Positions 57,226-64,000 of a stretch of DNA of 64,000 nt are shown here, in pieces. The stretch lies in assembly GCF_900109605.1 (NCBI RefSeq), contig NZ_FOAM01000009.1, positions 124,001-188,000 of the forward strand, written 5' to 3'. The stretch is from Xaviernesmea oryzae. Its GTDB lineage: Bacteria > Pseudomonadota > Alphaproteobacteria > Rhizobiales > Rhizobiaceae. The notes under the pieces are model-generated. The model did no database searches. It was not told the DNA's origin and saw only the letters and a list, made by a program, of their open reading frames with translations. How positions within the stretch are numbered: the first letter of the stretch is position 1; every line of letters starts with the position of its first letter. Both the position numbers and the translations under genes were made by a program.

Positions 57226-60200
57226 AGCATGAGCTGCCGCGCATCGAGCCGACACCCCATCAGCCGGCCCCCAGCGGCGGGCAGGCGGGCTTCACCGCGC
57301 TCTTCGTGCGCCGCCCGATTTTTGCGTTGGTCGTCAATCTGCTGATCATCGTCGCCGGCCTCGCCGCGCTGAATGGGGTGGAAATACGCGAACTGCCGCA
57401 GGTCGACCGTCCCGTCGTCTCGGTCACAACGACCTTCGACGGCGCCTCGCCGGAGACGGTGGACCGGGAAATCACCTCGGTGATCGAAGGTGCCGTCAGT
57501 CGCGTGCAGGGCATCAAGAACATCTCCTCCACCTCGCAATATGCCCAAAGCCGGGTGACGCTGGAATTTTCCGATGCGACCGATGTCAGCCAGGCGGCCA
57601 ATGACGTGCGCGACGCGCTCGGCCGGGTGACCAACACGCTACCGGAAACGGCCGACGCCCCGCAGATCGTCAAGGCGGACGCCGACAGCCAGCCGATCCT
57701 GCGCCTGGCATTGACCTCCGACCGGCTGTCGACCGAAGACCTCTCGCTGCTGGCCGAAAACGAGGTGACCGACCGGCTCGCCGCCGTCGAGGGCGTGGCC
57801 GATGTGCAGATCAATGGCGAGCAGGAGAAGATCTTTCGCGTCGATGTCGACCAGAACCAGCTGGCGGCACGCGGCCTGACGGTGGCTAATCTGCGCACCG
57901 CACTCGCCACGGCCTCGCTCGACGTGCCCGCAGGGTCGCTGACCAGCGCCAATCAGGATATTTCGGTGCGCGCCACCGCCGATCTGCAGACGCCGGAGCA
58001 GTTCGAGAGGCTGCTGCTGGCCGACAATATCCGTCTTGGCGATGTCGCCACCGTGACGCTCGGGCCTGATATCGGAACCTCGGCGCTGCGCTCAAACGGC
58101 AGCCCCGGTATCGGCCTCGGCATCATCCGCCAGGCGCAGTCCAACACGTTGGATATTGCCGAAGGCGTGCGCCGTAGCGTCGGCGAGATCAATGCAGTGC
58201 TGCCAGAGGGCACGCAGCTGCAGATCACCAGCGACGATGCCGTCTTCATCGAAGGTGCGATCCATGAGGTGGAGATCGCTCTGGTTGCCGCCGTGCTGGC
58301 CGTCACCGTCGTGATCTATCTCTTCCTGCTCGACTGGCGGGCCACGCTGATCCCGACCATGACCATGCCGATTGCGCTGATCGGCACCTGCGCCGCGATC
58401 TATCTCGCAGGCTTCTCCATCAATATCCTGACGCTGCTCGCCATCGTGCTGGCCACCGGTCTCGTGGTGGACGACGCCATCGTCGTTCTGGAAAACATCG
58501 TCCGCCGCAGGGCCGAGGGCATGGGCCCGCGCGCAGCGGCGGTGCTCGGCACGCTTGAAGTGTTTTTCGCGGTGCTGGCCACGACGGCCACGCTGGCGGC
58601 CGTCTTCATTCCGCTTTCCTTCCTGCCCGGGCAGACGGGCGGGCTCTTCCGCGAGTTCGGCTTCGTTCTCGCCTTCTCGATTCTGCTCTCGGCCTTTGTC
58701 GCGCTGACGCTTTGTCCGATGCTGGCGGCGCGCATGCTGAAGCCGCATTCGGCCGATCATGGCCGCACTGGACCGCTCGGGCGGTTAGGCGCGCTTTTGT
58801 CAGGCGCTTATCGCCGCTCCCTTGCCGCCTGTCTCAATGCGCCTTTGGTGGTCTTCATCGTTGCCGGGCTGGTGGCGGCCGGCGGCGGCATTGCCTTCAC
58901 CGCGCTGACCTCGGAGCTGACGCCGAGCGAGGACCGTTCGCGCATCATGCTACGCATCCAGGCGCCGCAAGGTGTCTCGCTGGATTATACCCAGGCGCAG
59001 ATGCGCCGGATCGAGGATGGGCTGAAGCCGCTCTTCGAGCGCGGCGAGATCGCCAATGTCTATTCGGTCTCGGGTCAAGGCGGCAACGTCAATTCCGGCT
59101 TCATGGTGCTCTCGCTTGCGCCTTGGAGCGAGAGAGCGCGCAGCCAGCAAGAGATTTCGCGTGAGATCACCCGCATCGCTGCCGGCATTCCCTCCGTGCG
59201 CGCCTTTCCGATGCAGCCGAACAGCCTTGGCATTCGCGGCGCAGGTAGCGGATTGCAGGTGGCGCTCGTCGGCAATGATTACGAGAAGCTCGGGCAAGCC
59301 GCATCCGAGTTGGTGCGCCGGCTGGAAGACAGCGGCCGCTTTGAAAATGTTCGCCTGAACTATGAGGCGAACCAGGCCCAGCTGTCGGTCACTATCGATC
59401 GCGAACGCGCCTCCGATCTCGGCATCGACATCACCGGCTTGTCCGCCGCGCTCCAGGCCATGCTGGACGGCAACAGCGTCGTTGACGTCTTCGTCGATGG
59501 CGAGGCCTATCCGGTCAAGCTCGTCTCAACGACGAGGCCGGTCAACGATCCGACCGATCTCGCCAACATCTTCCTGAAGACGGCGGAGGGGAAGATCGTG
59601 CCGATGTCCACCATCGCGTCGATTGAGGAGCGGGCGGTGGCGCCGCAGCTGGAGCGCCAATCGCAGCTGCGCGCCGTCTCCCTTTCGGCAGGCCTGCGAG
59701 AGGGCGTGGGCTTGGGCGATGCGCTGGCCTTCGCGCAGGAAGCGGCAGCCCCGCTTTTGCCGCCGGGCTCCCGGCTGGTGCCGTTGTCGGAGGCGGCGAC
59801 GCTCGGCGAAAACGCCAATGGCCTCGTCATCACCTTCGGCTTTGCGCTCGTCATCATCTTCCTGGTGCTGGCAGCCCAGTTCGAAAGTTTCATCAGTGGT
59901 CTGGTGATCATGTCGACCGTGCCGCTGGGGCTTGCCTGCGCGGTGTTCGCCATGCTGCTCACCGGCAACACGCTGAACATCTACAGCCAGATCGGTCTCG
60001 TCCTTCTCGTGGGCATCATGGCCAAGAACGGCATCCTGATCGTGGAATTCGCCAATCAGCTGCGCGAGCGTGGGCAGGGGCTGCGCGAGGCGATCGAAAA
60101 TGCCGCCAATATCCGCCTGCGCCCTGTCATGATGACGATGATCGCCACCATCGTTGGCGCGGTGCCGCTGGTGCTGGCCAGTGGAGCAGGGGCCGAGGCG

Positions 60201-60377
60201 CGCATCGCACTGGGCTGGGTGCTCGTCGGCGGGCTGGGGCTTGCGACCGTCGTCACCCTGTTTCTGACGCCGGTTGCCTATCTGGTCATCGCCCGATTCT
60301 CCAAGCCGCGCGCGGATGAGGAACATCGCCTGGCGCAGGAACTGGCCCTTGCACGCAGCATGGAGGCGGCGCAGTGA
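57222..60377 (+). CDS. RND efflux pump, HAE1 family (GTG start)
   Basis: 1051 residues with the RND plan of twelve membrane segments and two large periplasmic loops. N-terminal FVRRPIFALVVNLLIIVAGL, the LATGLVVDDAIVVLENI motif with the proton-relay Asp pair in helix 4, and GIMAKNGILIVEFANQLRERG in helix 10 mark AcrB/MexF-like hydrophobe-amphiphile exporters. It would expel drugs or detergent-like compounds using proton flux. The GTG overlaps the adaptor stop (GTGA), indicating coupled translation. A weak stem (60380-60398) follows. Confidence 0.93.
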   Translation: MKHELPRIEPTPHQPAPSGGQAGFTALFVRRPIFALVVNLLIIVAGLAALNGVEIRELPQVDRPVVSVTTTFDGASPETVDREITSVIEGAVSRVQGIKNISSTSQYAQSRVTLEFSDATDVSQAANDVRDALGRVTNTLPETADAPQIVKADADSQPILRLALTSDRLSTEDLSLLAENEVTDRLAAVEGVADVQINGEQEKIFRVDVDQNQLAARGLTVANLRTALATASLDVPAGSLTSANQDISVRATADLQTPEQFERLLLADNIRLGDVATVTLGPDIGTSALRSNGSPGIGLGIIRQAQSNTLDIAEGVRRSVGEINAVLPEGTQLQITSDDAVFIEGAIHEVEIALVAAVLAVTVVIYLFLLDWRATLIPTMTMPIALIGTCAAIYLAGFSINILTLLAIVLATGLVVDDAIVVLENIVRRRAEGMGPRAAAVLGTLEVFFAVLATTATLAAVFIPLSFLPGQTGGLFREFGFVLAFSILLSAFVALTLCPMLAARMLKPHSADHGRTGPLGRLGALLSGAYRRSLAACLNAPLVVFIVAGLVAAGGGIAFTALTSELTPSEDRSRIMLRIQAPQGVSLDYTQAQMRRIEDGLKPLFERGEIANVYSVSGQGGNVNSGFMVLSLAPWSERARSQQEISREITRIAAGIPSVRAFPMQPNSLGIRGAGSGLQVALVGNDYEKLGQAASELVRRLEDSGRFENVRLNYEANQAQLSVTIDRERASDLGIDITGLSAALQAMLDGNSVVDVFVDGEAYPVKLVSTTRPVNDPTDLANIFLKTAEGKIVPMSTIASIEERAVAPQLERQSQLRAVSLSAGLREGVGLGDALAFAQEAAAPLLPPGSRLVPLSEAATLGENANGLVITFGFALVIIFLVLAAQFESFISGLVIMSTVPLGLACAVFAMLLTGNTLNIYSQIGLVLLVGIMAKNGILIVEFANQLRERGQGLREAIENAANIRLRPVMMTMIATIVGAVPLVLASGAGAEARIALGWVLVGGLGLATVVTLFLTPVAYLVIARFSKPRADEEHRLAQELALARSMEAAQ

Positions 60378-60764
60378 TCCTGTGCCAATTCGGCACAGAG
60401 ATGCGGCGCGGCCTGCCTTCATGCGTGGCGGATTGGACACCCTGGCAGCGGGAAATCGGGAATGGCAGGGCGTGCCCGGTGGACTTCGTCAAGAGGTTCT
60501 GGACAAAGCGCTTTTGATTTCTAAGAGTAGATTGCAGAAGGGTCTGATATTCGGCCGCAGGATGGGGCGCCGGCTGGACAAGGGCCATGATGCGCCGGCC
60601 GAATGGGCGCCTACGCGAGCGGCGTAAGTGCGGTGACCGGTCGTATGTCAACGGTTCTGCGCATGGCGGTATCGACAGGCGGCGTTGCGCTTTGGCGCTG
60701 GTGAACGGGAAGAGGGCGGGCCCTGTCGGCGCGTCCGTTGTAAAGATAAGGCTGTTGCGTCCTG
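60378..60764. other. Intergenic region between the RND pump and asmA-like genes
   Basis: 387 bases with no supported gene. CTGTGCC...GGCACAG (60380-60398) is a short stem just after the pump gene. The promoter of the next gene should lie here, but I cannot place it. Confidence 0.45.
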
Positions 60765-63700
60765 GTGCTCTCGCGGATCTTCGTCGTCGTCGGTGGACTT
60801 CTGGTCGTGGCGTTGTTCGGCGCCCTGATCGCCCCGCTGTTTATCGACTGGACCAATTTCCGCCAGGATTTCGAGCGTGAGGCAACGCGCATCATCGGCC
60901 AGCCCGTGACGGTGCATGGCAGCGTCGACGCGCGGCTCATTCCCTTTCCCTCTGTCACGCTCAACGATGTGCGCATCGGCCGTGGTGAGGATGGCGCGCC
61001 GCTGGTCACCGTGGCGCATTTCGCCATGGATGCCGAGCTTGCACCATTTCTCAGCGGCGAAGCGCTGATCTTCGATATGCGCCTCGACCAGCCCAAGGCG
61101 AAGCTCAAGCTTCTGCCCGATGGCACGCTCGACTGGGCACGAGGCCGCCAGGCCTCCATCCCCGCCAAGAGCGTGGTGCTGGAAAATGTGTCCGTCACGG
61201 GCGGTGAGGTCGAATTTATCGACGAGCAGACCGGCCGCACGCGCCATGTCACCGGCCTGGACGCCGATCTTTCCGCGCGCACGCTCGCTGGCCCCTGGCA
61301 GGTGGAAGGGCGCGGCGCGCTGGATGGCGAGGCCGGGCGCTTCTCCCTGTCGAGCGGCGAGCCGGATGACGAAGGCGCCCTGCCGCTGCGCGCCCGTCTC
61401 ACGCCGGACAAGCGGCCCTTCGGTGTCGATCTCGACGGCATTTTGAAGATCGTTGATTTCCGTCCGCTCTATCAGGGCCGCTTCACCTTGACGGAAAATC
61501 GCGGCCAGCAAGCCCAGCCCGTCAGCTCTCAGGATGTCCAGGCGCCGCGCATCAACGGCACCTTCGAACTGACCAACGAGCGGATCCGGGTGCCGGATTA
61601 CCGATTGGAAGTCGGCCCGCGCGACGATCCCTATCTGGTGACCGGCGAGGCGACGCTGGATACGGGCAAGGTGCCGCAATTCCTTCTGCTGGCCAATGGG
61701 CAGCAGATCGATGTCAGTCGAATCGGCAATCGCGGCGAGGCGGGCAAGACCAATCGCAATCCTGAAGTGTCCGTGCGTCAGCGGCTTCAGGCAATGCTGG
61801 CGCTCCTGGCCGATATTCCGATTCCGCAGGTGCCCGGAAAGGCCAATCTTCGCCTGCCGGCCATCGTTATCGGTGACACGACCGTGCGCGACGTTCGACT
61901 GGATCTGCGGCCCGATCGCGCCGGGTGGATGGTCGACAATGCCGTGGCGCAGCTGCCTGGCCGCACGCAGCTGGAGGCCAAGGGCCGTCTGACGCTCGTC
62001 GGCCAGCGTGCCTTTCGCGGCGATCTGCTGATTGCCTCCACGCAGCCTTCGGGCCTCGCCAGCTGGTTGGCGGGTTCGGTCGATCCGGCGCTGCGCCGGC
62101 TGCCGACGGCGGGCTTCTCCGCCACCGTCAACCTGACCGACAGCCTGCAGCAGTTCGAGCGGCTGGAGATCGCCGCTGGGCCTGCCACCTTGCGCGGGCG
62201 TATCGAGCGGCAGTCGCTTCCGGATGCGCCGCCGACGCTGACCGTTCAGCTCAAGGGCAACCGCGTCGATCTCGACGCACTGCGGGCGCTGACGGGCCTT
62301 GCTGCCGGCGACACGTCCAGTGAAACGGTGCTCGCGCATACGATCGCAGCCGATATTTCCGCCGAGGAGTTCGAGGCTTTTGGCGAGACCGCGCGCGATG
62401 TGCAGCTGGTCGCAACCTTGAAGAACGGTCAGTTGCAGGCCGAGCGCGTATCGATCGGCGATCTGGCCGGCGCACAGCTCGCTTTGTCAGGCCGAATGAG
62501 CGGCCAGTTCTCCAATCCGGCCGTGGCCGCCAAGATGAAGATAGCGGCAGAGGATCTGACGCCGCTGCTGCAGCTGATCGCGCGCCATGCCCCGGCCCAT
62601 CCGGCCTTTGAGCGGCTGGTGCGCGCCGGGCCCTATTACGCCAATGCGGCACTCGATTTCACCCTGACCTCGGGCGCCAAGGACGGGGCGGCAACCGCCA
62701 ATTTCGGCATGGTCGGCACGGCCAATGGCTCGCGCCTCGCCGTCAACTATCAGGCGCCGGACCTGCAGAAAGCGCTCTCCGGCGAAGGGCTGCTGCTCGA
62801 AGCGACGATCGAAAATCCTTCGAGCCTCGTCGTCCTCGGGCAGACGGGCTTCGACCCCTTGCCCTTCGATCCCGACGGCAACGGCCTGATGTCGCTGAAG
62901 CTTCAGGAAACCGACGGCAGCGAGGCGGCAGCTGCGCTGAACCTGACGACGCAGAACACCACGCTAGCGCTGACCGGCGATGTCGATCTCGCTGCGGCCG
63001 ATTTTCTCGCGGGGCAGGGAAAGCTGGTGCTGGAAAGCCGGGACCTGGAGCCCCTGCTTCTGCTGCAAGGCGTTTCGCTGCCGCAAATGGGCACAGGGCT
63101 ACCGGCGCAGGCCAAAGCGGACATTGCGGTCACGCGCGAAAAGGTGACGCTTGCCAACCTGCAGGGTCAGGCAGCGGGCGATGGCTTTTCCGGGACGCTG
63201 ACGCTTGACCGCATGACACCCGGCAAGGCGGAAGGGCAGATCGCGGTCGACACGATCAGCCTGCCCTGGATGGCCGAAGGCATTCTCGGCCCGCTGACCG
63301 ACCCGGCCGCCGAGCAATTGTCGGATGCGCGCCTGCCGCCTGCGCCCTGGACCGGGCTCGACATGCGCCTGGGCGTCACGGCCAAGCAGTTCTGGCCGGG
63401 ACTTTACGGTGCCGTCGGAAATTTTGCCGGCACGCTTGCCTGGCGCGGCGATCAGCTCGACATGACGGACGCCAAGGGCGACTGGCTGGGCGGCAAGGCG
63501 ACGGGGCAGATGCGGCTCGGCAGCAATGGCGGCTCCGGCTTCCTTGAGGGCAAGCTGTCGATCGCCAATGGCGATCTCGGCCAGGCTGTGTGGCAGCGGC
63601 AGGGCCAGCCCGTGGCGCGCGGGACCGGCGATTTTGCGGTGACCTTCAACGCCTCCGGTGCAAGCCCGCGGGCCATGGCGCAATCGCTGACGGGCTCCGG

Positions 63701-64000
63701 CACACTGGCGCTGAAAGATACGGTGCTGAAGGGGATCCGCACCGATGTGTTCCCGGATCTGCTGGCGGCGGCCGATGGGCAGCAGGGCGAGCTGACGCCG
63801 GCGCGCACCGCCGCGCTCGCCGCGCCGCTTGTCTTTGCCGGAGAGGCCAAGCTCGGCAACGTCACCATTCCCTTCACCATTGCGGGTGGCACGCTGCGTG
63901 CGCAGGAGATTGCCGCTGGCGATGCCGGGGCATTGGTTGCCGGCGATCTCGAATTGCAGCTGCCGGAAGACCGCATCGCCGGCGCGCTGACGCTGACCTA
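60765..64000 (+). CDS. AsmA-family protein, 5' part (gene runs off the window)
   Basis: At least 1078 codons are open to the window end without a stop. The start is a GTG preceded by TAAGG at 13 bases. The frame is closed by a stop at 60747, so no earlier ATG exists. The N-terminus has one membrane segment (about 4-24) followed by IDWTNFRQDFEREATRIIGQPV and GSVDARLIPFPSVTLNDVRIG, the AsmA hallmark. The rest is long, beta-rich and repetitive, as expected of AsmA-like proteins now viewed as lipid-carrying bridge proteins between the membranes. The full C-terminal domain lies outside the window. Confidence 0.9.
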   Translation, partial: MLSRIFVVVGGLLVVALFGALIAPLFIDWTNFRQDFEREATRIIGQPVTVHGSVDARLIPFPSVTLNDVRIGRGEDGAPLVTVAHFAMDAELAPFLSGEALIFDMRLDQPKAKLKLLPDGTLDWARGRQASIPAKSVVLENVSVTGGEVEFIDEQTGRTRHVTGLDADLSARTLAGPWQVEGRGALDGEAGRFSLSSGEPDDEGALPLRARLTPDKRPFGVDLDGILKIVDFRPLYQGRFTLTENRGQQAQPVSSQDVQAPRINGTFELTNERIRVPDYRLEVGPRDDPYLVTGEATLDTGKVPQFLLLANGQQIDVSRIGNRGEAGKTNRNPEVSVRQRLQAMLALLADIPIPQVPGKANLRLPAIVIGDTTVRDVRLDLRPDRAGWMVDNAVAQLPGRTQLEAKGRLTLVGQRAFRGDLLIASTQPSGLASWLAGSVDPALRRLPTAGFSATVNLTDSLQQFERLEIAAGPATLRGRIERQSLPDAPPTLTVQLKGNRVDLDALRALTGLAAGDTSSETVLAHTIAADISAEEFEAFGETARDVQLVATLKNGQLQAERVSIGDLAGAQLALSGRMSGQFSNPAVAAKMKIAAEDLTPLLQLIARHAPAHPAFERLVRAGPYYANAALDFTLTSGAKDGAATANFGMVGTANGSRLAVNYQAPDLQKALSGEGLLLEATIENPSSLVVLGQTGFDPLPFDPDGNGLMSLKLQETDGSEAAAALNLTTQNTTLALTGDVDLAAADFLAGQGKLVLESRDLEPLLLLQGVSLPQMGTGLPAQAKADIAVTREKVTLANLQGQAAGDGFSGTLTLDRMTPGKAEGQIAVDTISLPWMAEGILGPLTDPAAEQLSDARLPPAPWTGLDMRLGVTAKQFWPGLYGAVGNFAGTLAWRGDQLDMTDAKGDWLGGKATGQMRLGSNGGSGFLEGKLSIANGDLGQAVWQRQGQPVARGTGDFAVTFNASGASPRAMAQSLTGSGTLALKDTVLKGIRTDVFPDLLAAADGQQGELTPARTAALAAPLVFAGEAKLGNVTIPFTIAGGTLRAQEIAAGDAGALVAGDLELQLPEDRIAGALTLT

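Overview
This is GC-rich DNA from an alphaproteobacterium, most likely a member of the Rhizobiaceae (Rhizobium/Agrobacterium group). The evidence is the complete rhizobial-type division and cell-wall (dcw) cluster, an FtsZ of about 590 residues with a long Pro/Gln/Ala linker, an RNase P RNA just upstream of mraZ, frequent ATGA/GTGA stop-start overlaps, a CtrA-type TTAA-N7-TTAA box, and degenerate hairpin repeats of the kind found between rhizobial genes. I ran no database searches; family calls rest on motifs, lengths and gene order.

Layout. 1-8.1 kb: the 5' end of a pyrophosphate-dependent phosphofructokinase gene; a secreted alkaline phosphatase; a three-gene unit of a Tat-exported CxxC protein, an ABC ATPase and an FtsX-type permease with a His/Asp-rich loop; a TerB/J-domain protein; an AmpD-like amidase; a lytic transglycosylase. 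8.28-8.70 kb: rnpB. 8.86-30.65 kb: the dcw cluster mraZ-rsmH-ftsL-ftsI-murE-murF-mraY-murD-ftsW-murG-murC-murB, two small coupled membrane proteins, an opposite-strand MHS-family transporter, then ddl-ftsQ-ftsA-ftsZ. It opens with a CtrA box and a four-unit MraZ operator and ends at a strong terminator. 31-35 kb: lpxC, bamD and recN, each with its own gap. 35.0-35.25 kb: a non-coding block with three anti-Shine-Dalgarno motifs set among hairpins. 35.7-42.7 kb: an M24 aminopeptidase P on the plus strand, then azlD, azlC, panB, panC and ligA on the minus strand.

42.9-45.1 kb is a compositionally distinct island. It holds a short RTX calcium-binding protein and an unrecognised protein whose gene changes from host-like to AT-rich composition part-way along. 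45.2-55.5 kb is ordinary accessory and housekeeping sequence: prmA, a SCO-family copper chaperone, an orphan cheW, a nicotinamidase gene, a creA-like gene, a DUF2778 (L,D-transpeptidase-like) protein, an AraC regulator with a PEBP-family protein, and uvrD/pcrA. 56-64 kb: an RND efflux pair (adaptor and pump) and the 5' part of an AsmA-family gene that runs off the window.

How the genes work together: most of the window builds the cell envelope. MurE/F/D/G/C/B, MraY and Ddl make lipid II. FtsW and FtsI polymerise and cross-link it at the septum, which FtsZ, FtsA, FtsQ and FtsL organise. LpxC and BamD serve the outer membrane, and the amidase, transglycosylase and DUF2778 protein act on the wall. 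The observations I would check first are the anti-SD small RNA candidate, the chimeric island gene, and the two small proteins coupled to murB.
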